Assembly: GCF_050948175.1 (NCBI RefSeq)
Contig: NW_027490455.1
Location: 1 to 64,000 of the forward strand
Source: Xylocopa sonorina
Lineage: Eukaryota; Arthropoda; Insecta; Hymenoptera; Apidae
Direction: 5' to 3'
DNA: 64,000 bases
Shown: piece after piece, positions 13,985 through 27,641 of the stretch
How positions within the stretch are numbered: the stretch's first letter is position 1
Layout of the letters: every line of letters starts with the position of its first letter
Made by a program: the position numbers and the translations under genes
The notes under the pieces: generated by a model
The model's input: the letters and a program-made list of their open reading frames with translations, nothing else
Database searches by the model: none
Told to the model about the DNA's origin: nothing

Positions 13985-16139
13985 CGATTCAAAGGAAAGT
14001 AAATGCGACACTTCCTTGCAAGGAAATTGCGATTGCAGATGTCTACGTATCGTAACAATAGAGTACTTATGATTCTTAAAACGCGATATCGCATCTCATT
14101 TCTATGTTTCATGGTAAGATATAATATGATTTGCGAAGTGTTATGTATTCCTCGTATACACATCAAAAGAATGTAAATACGACACTTCCTTGCAAGGAAA
14201 TAGCGTTTGCAAATATCTACCTATCGTAGCAACAGTGTTCTAATGCTCCTTAAAACGCGATATCGCATCCCATTTCTATGTTTCATGGTAAGATATAATA
14301 TGATTTGCGAAGTGTCATATATTCCTCGTCTACACTTCAAATGAATGTAAACGCGACACTTCCATGCTAGGAAATAGCGTCTGCAGATGTCTAGGTATCG
14401 TAGCAGTAGAGTTCAAATGCTTCTTAAAACGAGATATTGCATCTCATTTCTATGTTTCATGGTAAGATATAATATGATTTGCGAAGTGTCATGTATTCCT
14501 CGTCTACACTTCAAATGAATGTAAATGCGACACTTCCTTGCTAGGAAATAGCGTCTGCAGATGTCTAGGTATCGTAGCAATAGAGTTCAAATGCTTCTTA
14601 AAACGAGATATTGCATCTCATATCTATGTTTCATGATAAGATACAATATACATTGCGAAGTGTTATGTATTCCTCGTCTGCACTTCAAATGAATGTAAAT
14701 GCGACACTTCCTTGCAAGGAAATAGCGTTTGCAGATGTCTACGTATCGATGCAATAGAGTTCAAATGCTTCTTGAAACGCGATATCGCATCTCATTTCTA
14801 TGTTTCATGGTAAGATATAATATGATTGGGGAAGTGTTATGCATTACTCGTCTACACTTCAAATGAATGTAAATGCGACACTTCCATGCTAGGAAATAGC
14901 GTCTGCAGATGTCTAGGTATCGTAGCAGTAGAGTTCAAATGCTTCTTAAAACGAGATATTGCATCTCATTTCTATGTTTCATGGTAAGATATAATATGAT
15001 TTGCGAATTGTCATGTATTCCTCGTCTACACTTCAAATGAATGTAAATGCGGCACTTCCTTGCTAGGAAATAGCGTCTGCAGATGTCTAGGTATCGTAGC
15101 AATAGAGTTCAAATGCTTCTTAAAACGAGTTATTGCATCTCATATCTATGTTTCATGATAAGATACAATATACATTGCGAAGTGTTATGCATTCCTCGTC
15201 TACGATTCAAATGAATGTATATGCGACACTTCCTTGCAAGGAAATAGCGTTTGCAGATGTCTAGGTATCGTAGCAATAGAGTTCTAATGCTTCCTAAAAC
15301 GCGATATCGCATCTCATTTCAGTGTTTCATGGTAAGATATAATATGATTTGCGAAGTGTTATGTATTCCTCGTCTACACTTCAAATGAATGTAAATGCGA
15401 CACTTCCTTGCTAGGAAATAGTGTCTGCAGATGTCTAGGTATCGCAGCAATAGAGTTCTAATGCTTCTTAAAACGCGATATCGCATATCAGTTCTATGTT
15501 TCATGGTAAGATATAATATGATTTGCGAAGTGTTATGTATTCCTCGTCTACACTTCAAATGAATGTAAATGCAACACTTCCTTGCAAAGAAATAGCGTTT
15601 GCAAATGTCTACGTATCGAAGCAATAGAGAACAAATGCTTCCTAAAATAAGATATTGCATCTCATATTTATGTTTCATGATAAGATATAATATTCATTGC
15701 GAAGTGTTATGCATTCCTCGTCCATGATTCAAATGAACGTAAATGCGACACGTGCTTGCAAGGAAATAGCGTTTGCAGATGTCTAGGTATCTTAGCAATA
15801 GAGTTCTAATGCTTCCTAAAACGCGATATCGCATCTCATTTCTATGTTTCATGGTAAGATGTAATATGATTTGCGAAGTGTTATGTATTCCTCGTCTACG
15901 ATTCAAAGGAAAGTAAATGCGACACTTCCTTGCAAGGAAATAGCGATTGCAGATGTCTACGTATCATAACAATAGAGTTCTTATGATTCTTAAAACGCGA
16001 TATCGCATCTCATTCCTATGTTTCATGGTAAGATATAATATGATTTGCGAAGTGTTATGTATTCCTCGTATACACATCAAAAGAATGTAAATACGACACT
16101 TCCTTGCAAGGAAATAGCGTTTGCAAATGTCTACCTATC

Positions 16140-17880
16140 GTAGCAGTAGAGTTCAAATGCTTCTTAAAACGAGATATTGCATCTCATTTCTATGTTTCAT
16201 GGTAAGATATAATATGATTTGCGAAGAGTCATGTATTCCTCGTCTACACCTCAAATGAATGTAAATGCGACACTTCCTTGCTAGGAAATAGCGTCTGCAG
16301 ATGTCTAGGTATCGTAGCAATAGAATTCAAATGCTTCTTAAAACGAGATATTGCATCTCATATCTATGTTTCATGATAAGATACAATGTACATTGCGAAG
16401 TGTTATGCATTCCTCGTCTACGATTCAAATGAATGTAAATGCGACACTTCCTTGCAAGGAAATAGCGTTTGCAGACGTCTAGGTATCGTAGCAATAGAGT
16501 TCTAATGCTTCCTAAAACGCGATATCGCATCTCATTTCAATGTTTCATGGTAAGATATAATATGATTTGCGAAGTGTTATGTATTCCTCGTCTACACTTC
16601 AAATGAACGTAAATGTGACACGTCCTTGCAAGGAAATAGCGTTTGCAGATGTCTAGGTATCGTAGCAATAGAGTTCCAATGCTCCCCAAAACGCGATATC
16701 GCATCTCATTTCTATGTTTCATGGTAAGATATAATATGATTTGCGACGTGTTATGTATTCCTCGTCTACGATTCAAATGAAAGTAAATGCGACACTTCCT
16801 TGCAAGGAAATAGCGATTGCAGATGTCTACGTATCGTAGCAATATAGTTCATATGATTCTTAAAACGCGATATCAAATCTCATTTCTATGTTTCATGGTA
16901 AGATATAATATTATTTGCGAAGTGTTATGTATTCCTCGTCTACACTTCATATGAATGTTAATGCGACACTTTCTTGCAAGGAAATAGCGTTTGCAGATGT
17001 CTAGGTATCGTAGCAATAGAGTTCAAATGCTTCTTAAAACGAGATATTGCATCTCATATCTATGTTTCATGATAAGATACAATATACATTGCGAAGTGTT
17101 ATGTATTCCTCGTCTACACTTCAAATGAATGTAAATGCGACACTTCCTTGCAAGGAAATAGCGTTTGCAGATGTCTACGTATCGATGCAATAGAGTTCAA
17201 ATGCTTCTTAAAACGCGATATCGCATCCCATTTCTATGTTTCATGGTAAGATATAATATGATTGGGGAAGTCTTATGTATTACTCGTCTACACTTCAAAT
17301 GAATGTAAATGCGACACTTCCTTGCAAGGAAATAGCGTATGCAGATTTCTAGGTATCGTAGCAATAGAGTTCTAATGCTTCTTAAAACGCGATATCGCAT
17401 CTCATTCCTATGTTTCATGGTAAGATATAATATGATTTGCGAAGTGTTATGTATTCCTCGTCTACACTTCAAATGAATGTAAATGCGACACTTCCTTGCA
17501 AAGAAATAGCGTTTGCAAATATCTACGCATCGAAGCAATAGAGTTCAAATGCTTCTTAAAACGAGATATTGCATCTCATATTTATGTTTCATGATAAGAT
17601 ATAATATTCATTGCGAAGTGTTATGCATTCCTCGTCTATGATTCAAATGAACGTAAATGCGACACGTCCTTGCAAGGAAATAGCGTATGCAGATGTCTAG
17701 GTATCGTAGCAATAGAGTTCAAATGCTTCTTAAAATGAGTTATTGCATCTCATATTTATGTTTCATGATAAGATATAATATTCATTGCGAAGTGTTATGC
17801 ATTCCTCGTCTATGATTCAAATGAACGTAAATGTGACACGTCCTTGCAAGGAAATAGCGTTTGCAGATGTCTAGGTATCG
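16140..17880. repeat. 10-unit segment duplicated at 22.23-23.97 kb, left copy
   Basis: This segment matches the later one at an offset of 6,091 bp, which is 35 units plus the 1-bp insertion located at 18,601. Shared private features include GCGAAGAGTCATG, ACACCTCAAATG, GCAATAGAATTC, ACAATGTACATTGC, GCAGACGTCTAGG, AATATAGTTCATATG and TCAAATCTC. Similarity stops near 17,880, where this copy has TTCTAATGCTTCCC and the other has ATTGTTCTTATGATTC. Confidence 0.75.
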
Positions 17881-18059
17881 TAGCAATAGAGTTCTAATGC
17901 TTCCCAAAACGCGATATCGCATCTCATTTCTATGTTTCATGGTAAGATATAATATGATTTGCGAAGTGTTATGTATTCCTCGTCTACGATTCAAATGAAT
18001 GTAAATGCGACACTTCCTTGCAAGGAAATAGCGTTTGCAGATGTCTACGTATCGTAGCA

Positions 18060-20990
18060 ATATAGTTCTAATGCTTCCTAAAACGCGATATTGCATCTCA
18101 TTTCTATGTTTCATGATAAGATATAATATTCATTGCGAAGTGTTATGCATTCCTCGTCTGCGATTCAAATGAAAGTAAATGCGACACTTCCTTGCAAGGA
18201 AATAGCGATTGCAGATGTCTACGTATCGTAGCAATAGAGTTCATATGATTCTTAAAACGCGATATCGCATCTCATTTCTATGTTTCATGGTAAGATTTAA
18301 TATTCATTGCGAAGTGTTATGCATTCCTCGTCCACGATTCAAATGAATGTAAATGCGACACTTCCTTGCAAGGAAATAGCGTTTGCAGATGTCTAGGTAT
18401 CGTAGCAATAGAGTTCATATGATTCTTAAAACGCGATATCGCATCTCATTTCTATGTTTCATGGTAAGATTTAATATTCATTGCGAAGTGTTATGCATTC
18501 CTCGTCCACGATTCAAATGAATGTAAATGCGACACTTCCTTGCAAGGAAATAGCGTTTGCAGATGTCTAGGTATCGTAGCAATAGAGTTCTAATGCTTCT
18601 TAAAAAGGCGATATCGCATCTCAGTTCTATGTTTCATGGTAAGATATAATATGATTTGCCAAGTGTTATGTATTCCTCGTCTACACTTCATATGAATGTT
18701 AATGCGACACTTCCTTGCAAGGAAAGAGCGTTTGCAGCTGTCTACGTATCGTAGCAATAGAGTTCTTATGATACTTAAAACGCGATATCGCATCTCATTT
18801 CTATGTTTCATCGTAAGATATAATATGATTTGCAAAGTGTCATGTATTCCTCGTCTACACTTCAAATGAATGTAAATGCGACACTTCCTTGCAAGGAAAT
18901 AGCGTTTGCAGATGTCTAGGTATCGTAGCAATAGAGTTCTAATGCTTCCTAAAACGCGATATTGCATCTCATTTCTATGTTTCATGATAAGATATAATAT
19001 ACATTGCGAAGTGTTATGCATTCCTCGTCTGCGATTCAAATGAAAGTAAATGCGGCACTTCCTTGCAAGGAAATAGCGATTGCAGATGTCTACGTATCGT
19101 AGCAATAGAGTTCTAATGCTTCTTAAAACGCGATTTCGCATCTCAGTTCCATGTTTCATGGTAAGATATAATATGATTTGCGAAGTATCATGTATTCCTC
19201 GTCTACATTTCAAATGAATGTAAATGCGACACTTCCTTGCTAGGAAATAGCGTTTGCAGATGTGTACGTATCGTAGCAATAGCTTTCTAATGCTTCTTAA
19301 AACGCGATATCGAATCTCATTTCTATGTTTCATGGTAAGATATAATATGATTTGCGAAGTGTCATGTATTCCTCGTCTACACTTCAAATGAATGTAAATG
19401 CGACACTTCCTTGCAAAGAAATAGCGTTTGCAAATGTCTACGTATCGAAGCAATAGAGTTCAAATGCTTCTTAAAACGAGATATTGCATCTCATATTTAT
19501 GTTTCATATTAAGATATAATATTCATTGCGAAGTGTTATGCATTCCTCGTCTATGATTCAAATGAACGTAAATGCGACACGTCATTGCAAGGAAATAGCG
19601 TTTGCAGATCTCTAGGTATCGTAGCAATATGGTTCTAATGCTTCCTAAAACGCGATATCGCATCTCATTTCTATGTTTCATGGTAAGATATAATATGATT
19701 TGCGAAGTGTTATGTATTGCTCGTCTACGATTCAAATGAAAGTAAATGCGACACTTCCTTGCAAGGAAATAGCGATTGCAGATGTCTACGTATCGTAGCA
19801 ATAGAGTTCATATGATTCATAAAACGCGATATCGCATCTCATTTCTATGTTGCATGGTAAGATATAACATGATTTGCGAAGTGTTATGCATTCCTCGTCT
19901 ACACTTCAAATGAATGAAAATGCGACACTTCCTAGCAAGGAAATAGCGTTTGCAGATGTCTACGTATCGTAGCAATAGAGTTCTAATGCTTCTTAAAACG
20001 CGATATCGAATCTCATTTCTATGTTTCATGGTAAGATATAACATGATTTGCGAAGTGTTATGCATTCCTCGTCTACACTTCAAATGAATGAAAATGCGAC
20101 ACTTCCTTGCAAGGAAATAGCGATTGCAGATGTCTGCGTATCGTAGCAATAGAGTTCATATGATTCTTAAAACGCGATATCGCATCTCATTTCTATGTTT
20201 CATGGTAAGATATAACATGATTTGCGAAGTGTTATGCATTCCTCGTCTACACTTCAAATGAATGAAAATGCGACACTTCCTAGCAAGGAAATAGCGTTTG
20301 CAGATGTCTAGGTATCGTAGCAATAGAGTTCTAATGCTTCTTAAAACGCGATATCGCATCTCAGTTCTGTGTTTCATGGTAAGATATAATATGATTTGCC
20401 AAGTGTTATGTATTCCTCGTCTACACTTCATATGAATGTTAATGCGACACTTCCTTGCAAGGAAAGAGCGTTTGCAGCTGTCTACGTATCGTAGCAATAG
20501 AGTTCTTATGGTCCTTAAAACGCGATATCGCATCGCATTTCTATGTTTCATCGTAAGATATAATATGATTTGCAAAGTGTTATGTATTCCTCGTCTACAC
20601 TTCAAATGAATGTAAATGCGACACTTCCTTGCAAGGAAATAGCGTTTGCAGATGTCTAGGTATCGTAGCAATAGAGTTCTAATGCTTCCTAAAACGCGAT
20701 ATTGCATCTCATTTCTATGTTTCATGATAAGATATAATATTCATTGCGAAGTGTTATGCATTCCTCGTCTGCGATTCAAATGAAAGTAAATGCGACACTT
20801 CCTTGCAAGGAAATAGCGATTGCAGATGTCTACGTATCGTAGCAATACAGTTCATATGATTCTTAAAACGCGATATCGCATCTCATTTCTATGTTTCATG
20901 GTAAGATTTAATATTCAGTGCGAAGTGTTATGCATTCCTCGTTTTCGATTCAAATGAATGTAAATGCGACACTTCCTTGCAAGGAAATAG
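18060..20990. repeat. Long segment duplicated at 30.24-33.35 kb, left copy
   Basis: This matches 30.24-33.35 kb, first at an offset of 12,182 bp and then, after about 19,100, at 12,356 bp. The 174-bp change means this copy lacks one unit that the other has. Shared private features include TAAAAAGGCG, CGATTTCGC, CATATTAAG, GTTGCATGG, TGGTCCTTAAAACG and ATTCAGTGCG. The extra 2 bp in the offsets are accounted for by the insertions at 27,476 and 30,783 or 18,601. Confidence 0.75.
18601..18608 (+). other. Shared 1-bp insertion TAAAAAGG, copy 1
   Basis: TAAAAAGGCG replaces the usual TAAAACGCG, a net gain of one base that also breaks the GCGATATCGC palindrome. It accounts for the odd base in the 6,091-bp offset between 16,327 and 22,418. 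The same change recurs at 27,476 and 30,783. Confidence 0.85.
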
Positions 20991-22229
20991 CGTTTGCAGA
21001 TGTCTAGGTATCGTAGCAATAGAGTTCTAATGCTTCTTAAAACGCGATTTCGCATCTCAGTTCTATGTTTCATGGTAAGATATAATATGATTTGCGAAGT
21101 ATCATGTATTCCTCGTCTACATTTCAAATGAATGTAAATGCGACACTTCCTTGCTAGGAAATAGCGTTTGCAGATGTCTACGTATCGTAGCAATAGCTTT
21201 CTAATGCTTCTTAAAACGCGATATCGAATCTCATTTCTATGTTTCATGGTAAGATATAATATGATTTGCGAAGTGTCATGTATTCCTCGTCTACACTTCA
21301 AATGAATGTAAATGCGACACTTCCTTGCAAAGAAATAGCGTTTGCAAATGTCTACGTATCGAAGCAATAGAGTTCAAATGCTTCTTAAAACGAGATATTG
21401 CATCTCATATTTATGTTTCATGATAAGATATAATATTCATTGCGAAGTGTTATGCATTCCTCGTCTATGATTCAAACGAACGTAAATGCGACACTTCCTT
21501 GCAAGGAAATAGCGATTGCAGATGTCTAGATATCGTAGCAATAGAGTTCTAATGCTTCCTAAAACGCGATATCGCATCTCATTTCTATGTTTCATGGTAA
21601 GATTTAATATGATTTGCGAAGTGTTATGTATTCCTCGTCTACGATTCAAATGAAAGTAAATGCGACACTTCCTTGCAAGGAAATAGCGATTGCAGATGTC
21701 TACGTATCGTAGCAATAGAGTTCATATGATTCTTAAAACGCGATATCGCATCTCATTTCTATGTTTCATGGTAAGATATAACATGATTTGCGAAGTGTTA
21801 TGTATTCCTCGTCTACACTTCAAATGAATGAAAATGCGACACTTCCTTGCAAGGAAATAGCGATTGCAGATGTCTACGTATCGTAGCAATAGAGTTCTAA
21901 TGCTTCTTAAAACGCGATATCGCATCTCATTTCTATGTTTCATGGTAAGATATAACATGATTTGCGAAGTGTTATGCATTCCTCGTCTACACTTCAAATG
22001 AATGAAAATGCGACACTTCCTAGCAAGGAAATAGCGTTTGCAGATGTCTACGTATCGTAGCAATAGAGTTCTAATGCTTCTTAAAACGCGATATCGAATC
22101 TCATTTCTATGTTTCATGGTAAGATATAATATTATTTGCGAAGTGTTATGTATTCCTCGTCTACACTTCATATGAATGTTAATGCGACACTTCCTTGCAA
22201 GGAAATAGCGTTTGCAAATGTCTACCTAT

Positions 22230-23971
22230 CGTAGCAGTAGAGTTCAAATGCTTCTTAAAACGAGATATTGCATCTCATTTCTATGTTTCATGGTAAGATA
22301 TAATATGATTTGCGAAGAGTCATGTATTCCTCGTCTACACCTCAAATGAATGTAAATGCGACACTTCCTTGCTAGGAAATAGCGTCTGCAGATGTCTAGG
22401 TATCGTAGCAATAGAATTCAAATGCTTCTTAAAACGAGATATTGCATCTCATATCTATGTTTCATGATAAGATACAATGTACATTGCGAAGTGTTATGCA
22501 TTCCTCGTCTACGATTCAAATGAATGTAAATGCGACACTTCCTTGCAAGGAAATAGCGTTTGCAGACGTCTAGGTATCGTAGCAATAGAGTTCTAATGCT
22601 TCCTAAAACGCGATATCGCATCTCATTTCAATGTTTCATGGTAAGATATAATATGATTTGCGAAGTGTTATGTATTCCTCGTCTACACTTCAAATGAACG
22701 TAAATGTGACACGTCCTTGCAAGGAAATAGCGTTTGCAGATGTCTAGGTATCGTAGCAATAGAGTTCTAATGCTTCCCAAAACGCGATATCGCATCTCAT
22801 TTCTATGTTTCATGGTAAGATATAATATGATTTGCGAAGTGTTATGTATTCCTCGTCTACGATTCAAATGAAAGTAAATGCGACACTTCCTTGCAAGGAA
22901 ATAGCGATTGCAGATGTCTACGTATCGTAGCAATATAGTTCATATGATTCTTAAAACGCGATATCAAATCTCATTTCTATGTTTCATGGTAAGATATAAT
23001 ATTATTTGCGAAGTGTTATGTATTCCTCGTCTACACTTCATATGAATGTTAATGCGACACTTCCTTGCAAGGAAATAGCGTTTGCAGATGTCTAGGTATC
23101 GTAGCAATAGAGTTCAAATGCTTCTTAAAACGAGATATTGCATCTCATATCTATGTTTCATGATAAGATACAATATACATTGCGAAGTGTTATGTATTCC
23201 TCGTCTACACTTCAAATGAATGTAAATGCGACACTTCCTTGCAAGGAAATAGCGTTTGCAGATGTCTACGTATCGATGCAATAGAGTTCAAATGCTTCTT
23301 AAAACGCGATATCGCATCCCATTTCTATGTTTCATGGTAAGATATAATATGATTGTTGAAGTCTTATGTATTACTCGTCTACACTTCAAATGAATGTAAA
23401 TGCGACACTTCCTTGCAAGGAAATAGCGTTTGCAGATTTCTAGGTATCGTAGCAATAGAGTTCTAATGCTTCTTAAAACGCGATATCGCATCTCATTCCT
23501 ATGTTTCATGGTAAGATATAATATGATTTGCGAAGTGTTATGTATTCCTCGTCTACACTTCAAATGAATGTAAATGCGACACTTCCTTGCAAAGAAATAG
23601 CGTTTGCAAATATCTACGCATCGAAGCAATAGAGTTCAAATGCTTCTTAAAACGAGATATTGCATCTCATATTTATGTTTCATGATAAGATATAATATTC
23701 ATTGCGAAGTGTTATGCATTCATCGTCTATGATTCAAATGAACGTAAATGCGACACGTCCTTGCAAGGAAATAGCGTATGCAGATGTCTAGGTATCGTAG
23801 CAATAGAGTTCAAATGATTCTTAAAACGAGATTTTGCATCTCATATTTATGTTTCATGATAAGATTTAATATTCATTGCGAAGTGTTATGCATTCCTCGT
23901 CTATGATTCAAATGAACGTAAATGTGACACGTCCTTGCAAGGAAATAGCGTTTGCAGATGTCTAGGTATCG
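22230..23971. repeat. 10-unit segment duplicated from 16.14-17.88 kb, right copy
   Basis: This is the second copy of the 16.1-17.9 kb segment, in the same orientation and the same unit register. Small private differences, such as GATTGTTGAAGTC against GATTGGGGAAGTC and CATTCATCG against CATTCCTCG, show that it has diverged a little. Between the two copies lies block III-type sequence, so this is a dispersed rather than tandem duplication. Confidence 0.75.
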
Positions 23972-25940
23972 TAGCAATATTGTTCTTATGATTCTTAAAA
24001 CGCGATATCGCATCTCATTTCTATGTTTCATGGTAAGATATAATATGATTTGCGAAGTGTTATGTATTCCTCGTATACACATCAAAAGAATGTAAATACG
24101 ACACTTCCTTGCAAGGAAATAGCGTTTGCAAATGTCTACCTATCGTAGCAGTAGAGTTCAAATGCTTCTTAAAACGAGATATTGCATCTCATTTCTATGT
24201 TTCATGGTAAGATATAATATGATTTGCGAAGTGTCATGTATTCCTCGTCTACACTTCAAATGAATGTAAATGCGACACTTCCTTGCTAGGAAATAGCGTC
24301 TGCAGATGTCTAGGTATCGTAGCAATGGAATTCAAATGCTTCTTAAAACGAGATATTGCATCTCATATCTATGTTTCATGATAAGATACAATGTACATTG
24401 CGAAGTGTTATGCATTCCTCGTCTACGATTCAAATGAATGTAAATGCGACACTTCCTTGCAAGGAAATAGCGTTTGCAGATGTCTAGGTATCGTAGCAAT
24501 AGAGTTCTAATGCTTCCTAAAACGCGATATCGCATCTCATTTCAATGTTTCATGGTAAGATATAATATGATTTGCGAAGTGTTATGTATTCCTCGTCTAC
24601 ACTTCAAATGAATGTAAATGCGACACTTCCTTGCTAGGAAATAGTGTCTGCAGATGTCTAGGTATCGCAGCAATAGAGTTCTAATGCTTCCTAAAACGCG
24701 ATATCGCATATCAGTTCTATGTTTCATGGTAAGATATAATATGATTTGCGAAGTGTTATGTATTCCTCGTCTACACTTCAAATGAATGTAAATGTGACAC
24801 TTCCTTGCAAAGAAATAGCGTTTGCAAATGTCTACGTATCGAAGCAATAGAGTTCAAATGCTTCTTAAAATGAGATATTGCGTCTCATATTTATGTTTCA
24901 TGATAAGATATAATATTCATTGCGAAGTGTTATGCATTCCTCGTCTATGATTCAAATGAACGTAAATGTGACACGTCCTTGCAAGGAAATAGCGTTTGCA
25001 GATGTCTAGGTATCGTAGCAATAGAGTTCTAATGCTTCCCAAAACGCGATATCGCATCTCATTTCTATGTTTCATGGTAAGATATAATATGATTTGCGAA
25101 GTGTTATGTATTCCTCGTCTACGATTCAAATGAAAGTAAATGCGACACTTCCTTGCAAGGAAATAGCGATTGCAGATGTCTACGTATCGTAGCAATAGAG
25201 TTCATATGATTCTTAAAACGCGATATCGCATCTCATTTCTATGTTTCATGGTAAGATATAACATGATTTGCGAATTGTTATGTAGTCCTCGTCTACACTT
25301 CAAATGAATGTAAATGCGACACTTCCTTGCAAAGAAATAGCGTTTGCAAATGTCTACGTATCGAAGCAATAGAGTTCAAATGCTTCTTAAAACGAGATAT
25401 TGCATCTCATATTTATGTTTCATGATAAGATATAATATTCATTGCGAAGTGTTATGCATTCCTCGTCTATGATTCAAATGAACGTAAATGCGACACGTGC
25501 TTGCAAGGAAATAGCGTTTGCAGATGTCTAGGTATCTTAGCAATAGATTTCTAATGCTTCCTAAAACGCGATATCGCATCTCCTTTCTATGTTTCATGGT
25601 AAGATATAATATGATTTGCGAAGTGTTATGTATTCCTCGTCTACGATTCAAAGGAAAGTAAATGCGACACTTCCTTGCAAGGAAATAGCGATTGCAGATG
25701 TCTACGTATCATAACAATAGAGTTCTTATGATTCTTAAAACGCGATATCGCATCTCATTTCTATGTTTCATGGTAAGATATAATATGATTTGCGAAGTGT
25801 CATATATTCCTCGTCTACGCTTCAAATGAATGTAAATGCGACACTTCCATGCCAGGAAATAGCGTCTGCAGATGTCTAGGTATCGTAGCGATAGAGTTTT
25901 AACGCTTCTTAAAACGCGATATCGCATCTCATTTCTATGT

Positions 25941-26052
25941 TGCATGATAGGATATAATATTCATTGTAAAGTGTTATGTATACCTCGTATTCTCTTCAGA
26001 AGAATGTAAATGCAATACTTCCTTGCATGGAAATAGCGTTTGCAGATGTCTA
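25941..26052 (+). repeat. Strongly diverged unit, copy 1
   Basis: This is the least consensus-like stretch I found: TTGCATGATAGGATATAA, TTCATTGTAAAGTG, TATACCTCGTATTCTC, TTCAGAAGAATG, GCAATACTTCC and TTGCATGGAAATAGC. It keeps the 174-bp length and the flanking register, so it is a diverged unit and not an insertion. It shares its changes with the copy at 50.3 kb. Confidence 0.75.
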
Positions 26053-27475
26053 CGAATCGAAGCAATAGAGTTCAAATGCTTCTTAAAACGAGATATTGCA
26101 TCTCATATTTATGTTTCATGATAAGATATAATATTCATTGCGAAGTGTTATGCATTCCTCGTCTATGATTCAAATGAACGTAAATGCGACACGTCCTTGC
26201 AAGGAAATAGCGTTTGCAGATGTCTAGGTATCGTAGCAATAGAGTTCTAATGCTTCCTAAAACGCGATATCGCATCTCATTTCTATGTTTCATGGTAAGA
26301 TATAACATGATTTGCGAAGTGTTATGTATTCCTCGTCTACACTTCAAATGAATGAAAATGCGACACTTCCTAGCAAGGAAATAGCGTTTGCAGATGTCTA
26401 CGTATCGTAGCAATAGAGTTCTAATGCTTCTTAAAACGCGATATCGAATCTCATTTCTATGTTTCATGGTAAGATATAATATTATTTGCGAAGTGTTATG
26501 TATTCCTCGTCTACACTTCATATGAATGTTAATGTGACACTTCCTTGCAAGGAAAGAGCGTTTGCAGATGTCTACGTATCGTAGCAATAGAGTTCTTATG
26601 ATTCTTAAAACGCGAGATCGCATCTCATTTCTATGTTTCATCGTAAGATATAATATGATTTGCCAAGTGTTATGTATTCCTCGCCTACACTTCATATGAA
26701 TGTTAATGCGACACTTCCTTGCAAGGAAAGAGCGTTTGCAGCTGTCTACGTATCGTAGCAATAGAGTTCTTATGATTCTTAAAACGCGATATCGCATCTC
26801 ATTTCTATGTTTCATCGTAAGATATAATATGATTTGCAAAGTGTCATGTATTCCTCGTCTACACTTCAAATGAATGTAAATGCGACACTTCCTTGCAAGG
26901 AAATAGCGTTTGCAGATGTCTACGTATCGTAGCAATAGAGTTCTAATGCTTCCTAAAACGCGATATTGCATCTCATTTCTATGTTTCATGATAAGATATA
27001 ATATTCATTGCGAAGTGTTATGCATTCCTCGTCTGCGATTCAAATGAAAGTAAATGCGACACTTCCTTGCAAGGAAATAGCGATTGCAGATGTCTACGTA
27101 TCGTAGCAATAGAGTTCATATGATTCTTAAAACGCGATATCGCATCTCATTTCTATGTTTCATGGTAATATTTAATATTCATTGCGAAGTGTTATGCATT
27201 CCTCGTCCACGATTCAAATGAATGTAAATGCGACACTTCCTTGCAAGGAAATAGCGTTTGCAGATGTCTAGGTATCGTAGCAATAGAGTTCATATGATTC
27301 TTAAAACGCGATATCGCATCTCATTTCTATGTTTCATGGTAAGATTTAATATTCATTGCGAAGTGTTATGCATTCCTCGTCCACGATTCAAATGAATGTA
27401 AATGCGACACTTCCTTGCAAGGAAATAGCGTTTGCAGATGTCTAGGTATCGTAGCAATAGAGTTCTAATGCTTCT

Positions 27476-27483
27476 TAAAAAGG
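27476..27483 (+). other. Shared 1-bp insertion TAAAAAGG, copy 2
   Basis: This is the same derived insertion as at 18,601, in the same unit context, preceded by CATTCCTCGTCCACGATTC units. It differs in the following CATGGCAAG against CATGGTAAG. Confidence 0.85.
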
Positions 27484-27641
27484 CGATATCGCATCTCAGT
27501 TCTATGTTTCATGGCAAGATATAATATGATTTGCCAAGTGTTATGTATTCCTCGTCTACACTTCATATGAATGTTAATGCGACACTTCCTTGCAAGGAAA
27601 GAGCGTTTGCAGCTGTCTACGTATCGTAGCAATAGAGTTCT

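Larger units (their letters stand above)
1..14900. repeat. Array block I: short multi-unit repeats
   Basis: This block is marked by units with CTACCTATCTTAGC followed by GTGTTCTAATACTTC, by GTATCGATGCAATAG, by GATTGGAGAAGTG or GATTGGGGAAGTG, and by CTTGCTAGGAAATAGC with GTCTGCAGATG. These combinations are frequent here and rare or absent after 26 kb. Repeats of 5, 8, 10 and 11 units are nested inside it. One 1-bp deletion lies near 9,901. The right boundary is soft because block II still holds similar units. Confidence 0.6.
14900..26130. repeat. Array block II: interleaved unit types
   Basis: Stretches resembling block I (for example 16,140-17,600 and 22,230-23,700, with GATTGGGGAAG- or GATTGTTGAAG-type units) alternate with stretches typical of block III (for example 18,060-22,200, with TTCATATGATTC, GAATGTTAATGCG and GAATGAAAATGCG variants). 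Units with GATTCAAAGGAAAG also occur. The alternation suggests exchange between two formerly separate sub-arrays. It ends at a strongly diverged unit near 25.94-26.05 kb. The boundaries are approximate. Confidence 0.5.
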
